Assembly (NCBI GenBank): GCA_963966185.1 | Contig: CAWZYM010000432.1 | Span: forward strand, 26,001 to 90,000 | From: Rhabditoides inermis | Taxonomy: Eukaryota > Nematoda > Chromadorea > Rhabditida > Rhabditidae | Length of the DNA stretch: 64,000 nucleotides | Direction of reading: 5' to 3' | In this document: in pieces, positions 42,701 to 56,637 of the stretch | Layout: each line of letters starts with the position of its first letter | Numbering within the stretch: the first letter of the stretch is position 1 | Made by a program: the position numbers and the translations under genes | The notes under the pieces: model-generated | What the model saw: only the letters and a program-made list of their open reading frames with translations | What the model was told of the DNA's origin: nothing | The model's database searches: none

Positions 42701-44960
42701 TGTCTAGTTGATTTCTTGTACTCTTTCCTTTTTTCTAGACGAGATTGACTGATCTACCCCCTCTACAAGCTATACTCACGAGAAGTGCAGGTGTCCGTTG
42801 TGAATGGAGATTGAGATGTAGTCTTCTCCCTCGATCGATACTCCCGGCTGCTGGCCCTGCCAGAACAGCATCTGAAACAGTGTCAACCTTTATTTCATTT
42901 TGTCCTTACATATTACGTTTCATTTCAGTTATTGAGTTGAACACGTGCTGAAATGTATAATGTTTCATGTGCTCTCTCCACAGCCGATCAGTATGAAAAC
43001 TCAAGATGGGCAACTTTCAAGATAAACTGACAGAATTTTGAATGCCAGAGTTTTTTTTCTCGAACATACATTGTAGTCAAAAACAATAGGAACTTGGAAT
43101 TGACTGCGCTGTCCAGTCTCAAAAACATATTCCAGCTATATATTGAAATCAGCCGTTTTAGTATAGTGCACTGAGAGGGCGTGAGTTAAAAAAGCCTCTA
43201 CTATTTTTAAAACCAGAAACAAAAGGAAACAAATGACGTACTCCATTGTCTGCGAATGTCTTGAACTTGAGTTCCACGATTTCCTCCTTTTCCGACGTCA
43301 AATGGGGGAAGTCGTCGGCCGAGATTTCGATGTACGCATTTCCATCAAACTTAGCCGCGTGTTCGATCGGCTTGACTGAAAACGTAATGTGAAAAGTACT
43401 GTATTGTGATATAGTCGCTGAAAATGTTTTGTCCATCGTCAATGACTCGTTCATGTTTCAATCGGAACGTGTACTATTATAACGTAACTGTTAAACACGA
43501 AATTCACTCAAGTGAATGTGTGTTTTGATATTGGGATCACCGTTTCGCCTCAAACATTTCCGCATTTTTCTGATAGTTTAGAAAACACATCGATAAGCTC
43601 TCACTCAGCAGGAAAACAGAGCTATTAAATGTTGAGTTTGTTTATGTTAAAAGTGTATGAACTATTGAGGAAACAATTATGTCGTCCTGCGGGAATCATA
43701 CTTATTCCTCGCAAATACCCGAATAAATAAATTGTACAAAATACATCTGTTTTTTTTGTTTTCAACATTTCTTTTTCATGTTTTTTAATATTTAAATGAA
43801 TACACAAATAACCCACAAATGTCGCAGTTGGGTCCATCGTAGTAGATCTTGCATTGACATTCATAGTGAGTGAGGTTGTATTGTCTGAAAAAAATTACGA
43901 TAACAAAACAATTCTTTTTCCTTCTGTATCCTGTAATTGGTACTATAGGGATTTCGATAACTGATCATATTGATACATCGAAATGCATGTGATAAATAAA
44001 TCTTGAGACTGACAAACAGACAAAACATCAACGTGTATGCATTTGACGTTGACTACCTAAATTCCTAAATAGCGGATTATGAATCAACTAGTAGTTCATG
44101 GCTATTCATATGACACCAATCCCGTGACTCGCCTCTCTTTCTCGTGTCAATCCAGAGAATGGTGTTATATACATATGTATGTGCCTCCTATTCTCTGCTA
44201 TGCTATGTCGCATTTCTTTGTACTCATATCTTTGTGCCAGAATCCCGTCCCGCCACAAAGCCACTGTTTAGGTATGACACTCTTTTTCTTTTGCGACTAT
44301 TATACGTTAGCTAATGCTTCTCGCCATTACTGACACCATTACTAAGGAGGGGTAACGAAATTCGCGTAATTACGCTTGCTGACCGCTGATGGTATTTCTA
44401 GTCGCTTGCTGCTTGCAAATTGTTGTTGTGATAGTGTGGGTTTGCATTAGTTGTCAACATGTCGCTTGCCATAAAAAACACCAGGCGTTGGACGCACGTC
44501 AAATGTCGCGGAGAACGTGTGCATATGTGAAAAGGAGTGGGTTGAAATTCGAGAACTCACGAAACTCGCAATAGGTGTATCATACCTGCACATTCCATTC
44601 GGCCCGCAGGTGTTATTCGCACATACGTCGCACGAACCGTCTAAAAAAAGAAAAACAGGCTGCGATTACAAGTATATGCACACATAATATATTTTCAGGC
44701 TCTTCTATTTTTGTATAAGAATGTACCAAGCCTGAAAAACTGGTTTATTTCCATTTCTGTTTTCGAGGTAACGAAAATCACTACATTTTCTAAGCTGCAG
44801 TATTTAGATCATTCTGATCTTTTCTGCAGTTTTCCAGCGACTGTAGTTTGTTCTACGCTGATGGTGACAAGCTTAGCTCGCTTAGACTCTCTATCCCGCT
44901 GGCTAGACATCGTAAGCCGCCCTCAGGCTATCTAGGCGCCGCCCCCTCGCCAGACCGCCC

Positions 44961-45010
<50 letters not shown>

Positions 45011-47749
45011 AGGGAACTCACGCCTCACTTCATACTTCTCACTTGTGCAACGCTGCGGCCTCCGAAATGCGCTGTCTTCTGCTTATACTGCTCGCCATTC
45101 AGCTTGTTCTAGCTATTCCAGTCAACAACAAGTGAGTATATATTTGATAGTCTACTGATTGATTTCTCATTTTAGCAAGGGCGGGTGCGTATTGGTATAT
45201 TGGTACTTTGCGGAATGCTTATTATAATTTACACTGTTGCTACGATAGGGAAAGCTTTATGCTTTATGCTTTTTGTATTGAACTAAATAGTATGATGTAT
45301 GTTGTACTTATTAGCCTTAATTTAGAAGATTCGCTCCCGATTTCTACAACCTTCTCGCCAAGTATCAAAAGGATGACGGGCACGAGTTCATTCCAAGGTG
45401 AGGTTGGAAATTTGAAATAGCAGTGATTGAGAATCTGAACTATCTAAACATAAGTGAGAGTATATTTGGTTTCGCTTCGCATACTTTTCTCGAATTGGGG
45501 ACATCCTACCTTTTTTTAGTCCCGTCCAGCAGAAAAAAGAAGAACTCTTTCAGATTTCTGAAGCGCTCGGGAAATGTATTATCTGTCTTTTATGAGAGAA
45601 CACGAGCGAAAACGTTTAAAAGAACTCAGTTTTGCTTGTAGAGCATACTAATATGGTTGACTGCTTCAGAATACGGAAGAAAACTCGAAACACTGTTTCC
45701 GTTTTCAAATAATTTGGAAAAACAACATGCCAATTTCAGGTCAATGATGAAGCGAGAACCGGATGACTGGTTCGCGTATGGCTGGAATCAAATGAACCTG
45801 AACGCCCTCAACGAGTGATCTACCCGCCGATCTACCAGTCAGCCGTTCTAGCCGTCATAGCGCCTCTTTCCATCTCCTCCCTCTCTGCATTCCAAGTCGG
45901 TGTTACGAGTATTCTTCTCACCCCCCCCCAAGTAAGAGAGTTGTGTGTCTAAGCTGAGGGAGTGTTGCATCTCTCCATCTCTCCATGTTCCATCCCCGCA
46001 GTGGAGACACTTTCTCATTTGCTTTCCGCAGCGTCTCCCCTGTGTGCATTATAATAAACAGATAGCGAGATGTGATGTGGATACAATGCTATGGGAGTTG
46101 TTTCGAAACGAGGACAGATACAAGGAAACGTTCCGAGAATTTGTGTGTGGGGGTGGCATTCGTTCGCCTTGGGGCATAGTAAACGAGACGTGAGTTGAAT
46201 ATTGCACGAGGAATTAGGAGTAATTGCTCTACACTGCCTGAAAGTGTTTCCAAGAACAAAAAAGGAGAGAAACGCGTTGGTTCAGCGTTTTGTTAGCTAC
46301 TTGAAAATGTACCCGTGTGTCGTGTTTGTGAGTTTGAAACCATAGTTTCAAAACTGGAATAACCAATGAGATGTCTTTTTGAAAGCTAGATGAAAACAAA
46401 GACTAGCAATCTGTCTCAAACATCTCAGCAGCATATCAGGTCTTCTCCGATCCGAAGACCTGAAGAACGTTGGTCATTCGTTGCCTGATGCATGATGTAC
46501 TCACAATAAAATGGCAACAGGCCACCCTCCATAACAGAGTTTTCCCGCTCCCAAGTCGGAAGCTGCCTTTACCTTTACCTCTACCACTCTCCTCAATCCA
46601 TAACTCGTTTCAATGGATTCTTATAGGAATGCCGCATTGCACTAGCCATTATCAGTAGGTCATTGGTCAGTAAATAATCAGTAGTCGTACCGGTTTCGCA
46701 GTTGACGACCGTCGATGTGACGTCGTCGTCGTCGTCCTCCAGACTGTCGTACTCTTCGGCCGGAGTCGTCGGCGGATCGGTAGGAGGCAGCGGCTCCACC
46801 TATTGAAAACAGATAAGAAGAGTCAAGTCGTGTACACATTGTAGGAATGTAAAGGCGTCGCAGTGATGAGATCGTGTGAGAACGTGCACTATCGGACATT
46901 CGCGCCTAGCCCTTGCACTATCGGGCCCTAGAAGAACGGGTACCGACAGAATGTTTTGTTGGTTTCCACCGAAGTTCGAAGATGACTAAACTTCGAAAAC
47001 AAACTGGTGTCGCAGACATTTGACACCACACACTACATACAGTCGAAATGAATTTTAGGACACAATGCTCTACTGGTAACACTTTTTTCAAAACTTTGTG
47101 CGCAATTGCAAGCATGCATTAGCATGCGTATCACTGATTCTCAGAATCTGTGTGCTAACTAACTTCTCTCGCAGTTTTTTTCTCGAATCATTCACCTGCG
47201 GATCTTTGGGAAACTCGTGGAGGAAGGGGATCTCCTCTGTCGGTTGGACGGGCACCACCACCTCGTCCACTCCGTGCTCGAGCGGCGCGGGCTCCTCCTC
47301 CTCCTTCTCCTGTTCCTGCTCCTGCTCCTTCTCCTCCTCTATCGTCTCTAGCACCGCAGCTTCTGTTGCCTCCGGCGCATCGGTCCCTGAAAATGTCACA
47401 TTTCCAATTTCCATGACCTATTCAACTTTCTTGCCAGTCGTTTTCTACGATTATGTGAATAGAGGATTGTTATTATGTCACATTCCACGCCCCCACTTAT
47501 TTTAGTGTTGCTGTTGTGTGGTTGAAAAGGGGTGTAGCTTTCACGTCACTGAGTGAATGTTTTGTTACCTAGAGTTGGTGATTATACTTCTGTAAAGCAA
47601 GACTGGAAAAGTGGTTGAACAACAAGCAGCAAACAAGTTTTATATAGTTAAATCTAATCTCACTATATAACTGACGTGATATCAGTCCTAATACAAATAT
47701 ACAAGCCGATTGAAATGAGTTCTGGAAAAGCGTAGGCGCGCGTGTGTGT

Positions 47750-47798
<49 letters not shown>

Positions 47799-49151
47799 TC
47801 TCTACAACATCTCGCAAGCCGTTTTTGGCATTTCACCGCGATTAATTTCGTCGCGGCTTCCGGATATGACGCCGGGATGACAAACAAACACTTCTTGCAG
47901 ACGTTTCCTGCCGAAAGTGACAGCAGACGATTGAAAGAAAAGAACAAAATCATACACATTGGGTGAAGTCGTCGAAACACATTCAAATGTTGCAACAAAA
48001 AAACACTTCGCTTCCGAAGTGTTCGGTCTCCCTTTCAAGGTGCGGTCAGTCTCTTCGGAATCCATTCCGAAGTGTTTCGAAGGGATCGCAAGGCATTCCG
48101 AAGTGTTCGGGGGTGTTCGGGAGTATTCCGAAGTCAATTCGGGAGTGTTTCGGGGGCGATTCGAAAGGCAATTCCGAAGTGAGAGAGACTGACCGCAATT
48201 TCAGAGAACACGCTATGTCCCGTTTAATCTTAGTGTGTAGTGTTGTGTTGCGATGCCTCACCGGGTGCGATGAAGTGGTTCAAACATACACAACTTGTTT
48301 CTTTCGATGTTGTTAGCGTGTAGTGTGTAGTGTTGTGTTGTGATGCTGCACCTGGTTCCTCCGTCGTGGTAGTGGTCGTCCATGGCTGTATGGTTGGTGG
48401 CGCGTCATCTGCCGCCGTCTCGTAGATGAACTCCTCCGCCGATGTGGACGGGGAGGGGTCACTGAACGGATTGATCAACGCTTACACCTACTGAACTCAT
48501 GTAGCTTCGATTCACTTAGGTTACACAGATCTCATTCGTGTCTCTGAAAAGCATTTCTGAACAGCAGTTCATTGGAAAGATGATACAGGTTCAACGTGAC
48601 AGATCACTTTCGTACGACACTTTTTGTGTCATGTCTTTATTTTTCGCGTCATTTCACTCACATTTTCAGAATCAGTACTTTTTTCCAGCTACGTTTCGCC
48701 GATTTTATGAAGCCTCGTAGACGCTATCCACCCAATTACATTTATCATCATACAATTGGAAAGTGAACGACACTTCGCTGATTCTCACTGATAAACGCAC
48801 ACACACACACACACAACACACGTTAAAACGTTTGAGCCCGTTAAGTACTTTTCATAGCAGAGCCATAATGTTTACTGCCAATATAGCAATAATGTATCTT
48901 GACTTGATCCTCTGTAGTTTCATGAATGTTTCGCGACTCAAACTATACTAAAGGGTAGAACTACAGGACATCGGTGTGTCGTGTAACTCACTGCTCTACG
49001 CTGTCGCTCAGCTCCTTAGTGGGTTCCGGATCTCTGGGCGCGGCATCTGTTGGCTGCTCCTGCTCCTGCTCCTCCTGCTCCACCGGCCTCTCATCTTCCT
49101 GCTCGATCATCTCCGGAGTGGTTGGCTCGGGCTGAAAGAAGAGAATGAGGG

Positions 49152-49223
<72 letters not shown>

Positions 49224-52200
49224 CACCGTCACATTCTCTTCAACGATCTCTTCCGGTCGGTCTCCCGTCGGCTCCGGTTCCGGCTCCTCTGTCGTATCCA
49301 GCCATTCACTCGAGATCTACAAAAGTTGCCATTTCTCCGAATCAAATAGCCTCGCGACACTCGCGCGACATGGCGGTTTTGCACCCGTCACGCGAGCAGC
49401 GCCTTTGGAATATGCGAAAGCACTCCTTGGTCGATGCCCTAGTCATCAAACATGAAGTAGATCTCGTAAATTGCGCACAAATCGTGCTCCTGGAGAATTG
49501 GAGAGCACCGTTCACGATACATTTCAAAAAGGTTTTTTTTGTTTCATTTGAAACAATATTTAATTACAAATTGATTAATTTGTAAGTACTGGAAATTGAA
49601 AGTGTGCTGAAACGTATGTTGTCTATATACCTCGAACTATCATAAATATCGTTGAAAAAAGCTTATTCGTAAATGTTATACATAGTTCACCTCGGGTCCG
49701 GGATCTGTCGGAGTGTGCGAAGCTTCATCGTCCTCGACATATTCCTAAATGTTATTTTTTACTATTATCATACTAACATACTATTTTCTTTTTATACTGG
49801 AAAAAAAAAATGTTAACACTCTTATATACCCACATGTTTTGAGCACGTCAGGTCTCTTTTCTATTGTTGTCGAATGTCGGGATTGAAGTGTTTATGAGGT
49901 CCCGCCGATTCCGACTATTAAATTTCCGAGATAGCATTACCACGAGTGGATTGTGTGTTCTTCCGAGATGCATGACAAATTTCGAAAAGAGTTTCGTTTA
50001 CACTGGATACGTGCTTCCTGAGATAGATCTATGGAAAGTAGGGGTTTGATTAGATTGCAAAGCTTAGCGTGGCTTAGCGATGAGCTGACAAAAGTCTGAT
50101 AGCACCAAAAAGATCAACTTGCAATCTTTTCTACCACAAAGTACTATGGCGTGTAGTGGATTTTTCAGAGATACAATTTTTAGAAGATGCAGACATTTTA
50201 TTTTGTTCTCACTTCTGCAGAGTCTTTTCCACACTGCGATACGTCTCCGCTCTTGTATTTCTCGGGATCCGAGAAATCGAAAACAGCTCCGTCGATTATG
50301 ACCTGAAAGGAAATGACGTCACCGAATATGATCCATATTGACGTCATGGTATGTTGATATAAGCGGAAGTCGTCAAGTATAATCCATATTATTAATTGCA
50401 ATGGATCAACGTGACATCACGCAGTGTTTGATCTCACACATCCGTCCGGAATGAGAATGTATTAATAAAGCCAGCGTGTTATGAGCGATGTGGTTCATTC
50501 ATATCCTCCGACGTCCAGACATAATGACGTCTCCCTTTTTAATCGACCTACTGCAAGTGCTTCATAGAGAACAAGGATTTCATAAACAACACGTACTATA
50601 TTCAAGAGTTCCGGAAGTAATTGAAGTTTGGCCAAACTGCTTTGTTTGACTAGAACAATCTATGAACATTTATCCATTTCCAAGTTGCAAAAGACATTCT
50701 CCAGCAAACATCCTCACTAAGCTAAGCATTAAGCATCATAAAACACACTTATACCCGCAATTTCTCCCAGCTGTTGATTTCGAGATGCGAACGTTTGAAT
50801 TATAATTTAATTCAGAGACACGCGTGCCTAATCAAATTGTACCCTATGAAACTGTCGAGTGGGGAATAATTTGCAAACACAATAATAGTCATGCAAATAG
50901 AACATTGGAATGACAGCCTTATCGTGAACGCATTAATCAAATACTTGTCAAATGCCATGTTAGCGGTGGAAAGTATAGAGCGTGTATGCAGAAAAACTGA
51001 TGAAAATATAAACAAGTGTTCCACGTTTACACAGTTCGAAAAAGGTTCGCTAACAAAAATGAACAAAAGCGACTCCATCATGAATACATCCAAAACACAT
51101 CACTCCTAGGCAAATGTATCAATCGCATGGTTGGTTCAATGGAACATAAACGCATGAACCCAGGAATGCTTACCCCACCTGATGTATGCATCCTTTGAAC
51201 GCGTCTCCGGCCACTCTCCTTGGTGGGTGTACAGCCGGCGGGAGACCACCCACGAAGAGGGGAGTGTGAAGGGGGAAGGCCGGCTGGTTTGAGACAGAGG
51301 GAACGGAGACCCCGTTCACCTGTAATGGTAGTCGTTCTCTCCGACATTCTTGGTTACTTTTCGTTTCCCTGGATCTGGGGTGGGTGAATGGTATCGAATC
51401 TGACTGAATCGAATCTGGCTGATGTTCGAGGTTTGAATATCGAAACGCTGTATTGATATAATCGTTAGATGCGAAGAATTGCGGTCTGGAAAATGTGCGG
51501 AAAAAAGGCAATTAGGAGTTCGCACCACGCACCACGCACCACCGCACCACTACACCACTACACCACCGCACCACTGCACCATCACACCATCGCACCACAT
51601 TCCATCGCACCACGCTTTATCGCACCACCGATCGCACCACCGCCCATGGGTTTCACAAGTATCATTTTTCGCGCGTATTTTCGTAAGAAGCATTTTGCTC
51701 ATGCATTTTTGATATAAGTTCCGTTTCAAATTCATGTTACTCGTTTTCAGAAGTAATATAGTTAATGTTGCTTGAAAAAAATAATGGTGTCATATCTGAT
51801 AATCGCTAAACTTCTATTTGCATAGTAAGCTATTTGGTGATGGTGACGTGTCGTGTTGATTGGTATTCGCATTATCACATTCACAGAAGATTTTTTATCT
51901 TCTTCAAATCTTCGCTATAGGTGTAGGAAGCAGTTGCTGACGTGCGCGGGGTTTGCTCACAGACTGCTACATGTCTCATCTAACAAATGATGATTCGACC
52001 TCTGCATCCATTACTGACATTTACAGAACAGTCTAACAGTTACAGGGCAGCCTGCTATATAAGTGATAGTTTGTCTGTCCGAGAAGAGATATAACGAGGG
52101 TTCAACGAAAAGGACTCATCTCACCCCTGGGCACTATGCATGTAAATAACTCGGTGTGCAAATGTATGACTAAAGACTAACTGATGGTGATGTTGTGGTA

Positions 52201-53867
52201 AACGTATATGCGGCACGAAGCAGCATCCGGCATGACGAAAAAATAGACATAAAATACATGATTTTCAGCAAGTGGTGCGATAACTTAAGTGGTGGTGCGA
52301 TGGTGCGGTAGTGCGATAACATGTGGTGCGATGGTGCGGTGGTGCGGTTAACTGTGGTGCGATGGTGCGGTGGTGCGATAAAATGTTGTGCGGTGGTGCG
52401 GTGGTGCGGTGGTGTAGTGGTGCGGTGGTGTGATGGTGCGTGGTGCGATTTCCTAATAGCCCGGAAAAAAGCGTACCGTTAACTGGGGTAATACCCTATA
52501 TACGTCATACCCTGTATACGTCAGTTATGTTTTTTAGGCAAAGGCTCACCTTGATTTCCGTGAAGGGTCCCTTCTTGGAGACCTTGACCACAGCCTGCTC
52601 GCCCTTTTTCAGAGAAACGGACGAGGAGACGGTGATCGGACCTGGCGTGTTTGATTAGGAAAAATGAAAAGCTCACGATTAGATCTAACTTATTCACAAA
52701 ATTAACTGGCTGGACTGGCTCACTCAGTCTCTCTGGTTTGTTAGTAGCCGAGTTGTTTACTTGTTTACCTTGTCCATTGTCGTACTTGTAGTAGACCTCT
52801 CCTGCCTGGGTGTACACGGAGACGTACTTGCGGTTGCCTGTGATTGTGTTTTTTTTTTCAAATTAAAATGCTTCACTGTGAAACGTTTTGTTACTTCTTT
52901 ATTTTTTTAAACGATTGCTGATATGAAAACTGGTATTAGAAAGTTGGTATGAGTGTTGAAATCTGCGTAACAAAAAAACTTGGTAGCGCAAAACTTACAT
53001 GAGCGATGTGTGATATGCCCATACGTTTCAAAAAAAGATAATAGTTCGAATGAGCAAATTTATGCAATCCATTCAAGGAATGTTCACTAATTATTAAGTA
53101 AAAACAACGATGAATAAATTTATTAATAAACCGATAAATAAGTAAAAATAACGATGAATAAATTAATCAATAAATCGATAACCCACCGTATCCATCGCCC
53201 ATGTGCGCCAGCAGCGAGTCTTTCTCAATCTGATCCGGCGTCACCGTCAGCTCGAACTGCAGGTATTGACTGATTATCGACTGATTATCGATCTGTTCAG
53301 CCGTGACGAGATCAAATAATTAGTATTGATTGATTATCGATTGATTAACCGAGACCACCCACCGAGAAGTCGTCGGGGTTGTTGGGCGGCGGCAGACCGA
53401 GGTAGGCAGTGTCGCGATGAAATGCGAGGGTGGTGGGGATCTGGGATCGTATTGATTTTATCGATTGCTATTGATTTTATTGATTGATCAGCTCTTACAA
53501 CCGTAGTATTGCATTTATACGTGGTGAGAAACTATTCATTTTGTTGATACGTTTCACAATTGATGTTTAGCGTAATGTTTGCTACATGGTCTTCAATATC
53601 ACTTGTTCTTGACTTGCACAGATTACTTACTTACATTCCATATTCCAGTGATACAAAGCGTCAATACAATATTGGTATAAATATAACGTAAAAATAAAAC
53701 AAACAGGTATTCAAAGCGGTTTGTTAGTACACATCACTCATCATAAATCCAGAAACGTCTTCCACTCCCCCTCACCTCCTGGTGTAGAGCTCAATAATTT
53801 ATTAAACATTTTGCAGTGTTATTTCGTTACACTTCATACATCTTCAATCTATACTCTATTACTCTAT

Positions 53868-53924
<57 letters not shown>

Positions 53925-56594
53925 TCCTTCTCTTGCCCACCTCCTTCTCGGTCTCGCAGTTGAGTCCACCTCTTCCTATGGGGCACACGCACTGCCATGT
54001 CGAGTCGGGGTGGGTGATGCACTCACCCAGTCCGCACGACTCTGCAACACGGCCGATCTCTCTCTCTCTCTCTCTCTCTTCCTTCTTTTTCCAATCTGTC
54101 AAATGCTGCGGAGCTGTGGTGAGTTGTGTGATAGTTGTGTAATACAGTACCCACCTCCATTTGTGCATGTATGTGCTCTGCTCTCGCACGCCTCGCCCTC
54201 GAAGCCCTCCTGACACGCGCAGAAGTGGCCTGCGAGAGCAAAGGTAAAAGTAAAGGTAAAGGTTATTGTAACTCCTCTTGCTCTTGCATATGGAATGTAC
54301 ATATATGGTTTCTAAACTAGAAAGTGTCAGTACAATGTTTCAGATCGTGGACGAGCTACGGTCTCTTCGAGTGTCTGACAAAGGGAAAGAGGAAAGAAGA
54401 AAAGAAGCAGGAAGGACAGGACACAGGAAGCAATACAAAGTACCAGTAACCCTTACCAGTGTGCAGGTGTGCGGGGTAGCAGGCGCCGCCGTTGAGGCAG
54501 GTGCTCGCGCGGCACACCGCGTGCGGACGCACCTCACCTGCAACCAATACATCCAACTATCCAACAGAATCTCTACTCTCTACATAGTAACGACCAAACT
54601 ATGAGATTGTGTAGACCGCCTCACCTATAACAACAAAACAAATCGGGCTATGTTAAGGTTTATGATAGTTTCTCCTGCAACGCATATCTGCTGCAATGCG
54701 ACGCAGACATCGAATAGAATTCCTAACTATAATTACCACGAAACTATAGAATTGTGGAGACCACCTCGTCTGCATCTTTCTCTCCCAAAAAGTAGAAACA
54801 GTATTTCAAATTAAAAGTAATACGTTTCAACCTTAACATATACATACATCGCCAGTTAAAAATGTCAATTCCATGCATTTATCTATGATAATCCAGGAGT
54901 GTCGTTTAGGTCACAGAAGCCGATGGTGACCAAACTGATATTAGAGATACCCTAGGAGGTCACTAGTCGAAAACCGTTTTCAAATCCACAGGACCGGCCA
55001 TACGTTCCGAAATATTTACGTTTCAAATTTTGGAGCTAAACCATGTGAATTGCTTTTGCGGCTTGTCACTCTATTCGCGAGCTGTGAAACAGCGGCGGTG
55101 GCCTAGTGGATAGAGCGGCCGTCTGTCAAGCCGCAGGCTGTGGGTTCGCTCTCCGGATATGCTTTTCATTTTGCCGATTCTCTCCAGACTTGTACTTTTT
55201 GTTCGAAATGGTTCGGTTGGAGTCACGCATGGTGAGGGAATCATGTGGAAACCTTCGTCGGGAATATTTTTCGATTTTTTTTTGAAAATGAAGTTTAAAG
55301 AACGCAAACATTTTGTAATGAGCCCTCAACAAGACAAGCGACTGTTTAATTTGAAAAAAAGATGATAGGAGTTCTCTACCAACTGCCCGATTGTCACCAA
55401 AAAGTACAAGTCCGGAAAGTGTCGGCAAAATGAAAAGCATACCCGGAGAGCGAACCCACACCCTGCCGCTTGACAGACGGCCGCTCTATCCACTAGGCCA
55501 CCGCCGCTGTTTCACAGCTCGCGCGATTAGAGTGACAAGCCGCAAAAGCAATTCACACGGTTTAGCTCCAAAATTTGAAACGTAAATATTTCGAAACGTA
55601 TGGCCGGTCCTGTGGATTTGAAAACGGTTTTCGACTAGTGACCTCCTAGGGTATCTCTGATATAAGTTTGGTCACCATCCGCTTCTGTGACCTAAACGAC
55701 ACTCCTGTCAGCAGTCAAACTTTCACAACCAACCCAGCCTCGTTGCCATGCCAAGGTCGACGGTCGCGCCGTTGATCTCGACTGCACTGATCGCACCTGC
55801 AGAATACGATGGGTTACTATAATCCTACTGTAGTACTGTACTGTGGATTACTGTATTCCTACTGTAGTACTGTACGGTGCATTACTGTATTCACATTGTA
55901 CTGTGTATTCTTACTGTAGTTACCGTACCCTCAAACGGTTTTCTCAGGTTGGTGTGCGCTCTAGCGGGCATCTCCATGCTGCCTCCCAGTTCGATTCCCT
56001 GTAATCGATAATTGGTTTCGATCGATATTGGATTAATATTAGTTGAGACTGCTGATTTTACCGAGTGATACGCACTGATACTGATAATTTTCACAGTGCA
56101 AACTCTAATAAATTATTAATACATACCTGCGCTGGAGCGGTAGATACGTGGAAGTTGTGGTTGGCCACCGGCTGGTCGGGATTCGCATTGAGCTTGAGAA
56201 CCGCTAAAAAGAACCGTGTTCAATGTTTATGATACGTATCAGTTGACGTGTATATTTCGAAGCATGAGAACTTGACTAATTCGTTTTGCTCGCCAATCAT
56301 CATATATTCTATATTTACGTTTCACAGATTACAGAAAGGTGCGAGGACATCGTAGAAGACAATCTCCTAGACTTTCTCTCGATTCAACATTGAATCAATA
56401 ATAAAAGTTTCTAACCCACCTTTCTCCGGATCGTTGCTGATCTTGAGCGAGTTCCACTCGTTGAGCCGCACCGGGTGCTCGGAGACAACCTCACCTGCCA
56501 GGTCTCTCTCCCTCTCTCTTCCTCTCTCTCATGCCCTCTCTCTCCTCTCTGTTTCTCCCCTCTCTCCTCCTTCTCCCTCTCTCTCCATCTCCCT

Positions 56595-56637
<43 letters not shown>

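Larger units (their letters stand above)
39583..43375 (-). other. Perlecan segment: third laminin G domain and C-terminus
   Basis: Exons 43375-43242 to 39866-39583 encode a complete LamG sandwich: KFDGNAYIEISADDFP, MLFWQGQQPGVSIEGEDYIS, RVNDGQEHRLRVVRK, DGVLIVDNGVPLKGVSSG, FIGGLPDIRGM, then CIADVSFNGELLDL and a closing Cys in NVRPCDEW. After KRWLKNKRSVIGG the frame runs into the GA tract on this strand and adds a Gly/Arg/Glu-rich tail of about 47 residues before the stop; a spliced alternative end is possible. Confidence 0.88.
46691..49744 (-). other. Perlecan segment: acidic Glu/Pro/Thr linker (~230 aa)
   Basis: Six exons between LamG2 and the last EGF encode low-complexity acidic sequence: EYVEDDEASHTPTDPGPE, EEPEPEPTGDRPEE, a QEEQEQEQ run, WTTTTTTEEP, a second EQEQEQEKEEEEP run and SLEDDDDDVTSTVVNCETG. 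It is Glu/Asp/Pro/Thr-rich with few hydrophobics, suited to an extended, possibly O-glycosylated spacer. Its exon phases agree with the flanking domains. Confidence 0.85.
54894..55707. mobile_element. 814-bp inverted-repeat element with inward tRNA-like arms
   Basis: Arms of about 300 bp, almost identical, starting CAGGAGTGTCGTTTAGGTCA on both ends. TC flanks both sides, a possible 2-bp duplication. tRNA-like modules at 55092-55156 (plus) and 55442-55507 (minus) point inward: A box TGGCCTAGTGG, B-box-like GGTTCGCTCTC. The terminal sequence resembles the ends at 8562 and 37899, so the three may form one superfamily. Perlecan exon 55796-55734 begins only 27 bp away. Confidence 0.85.
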
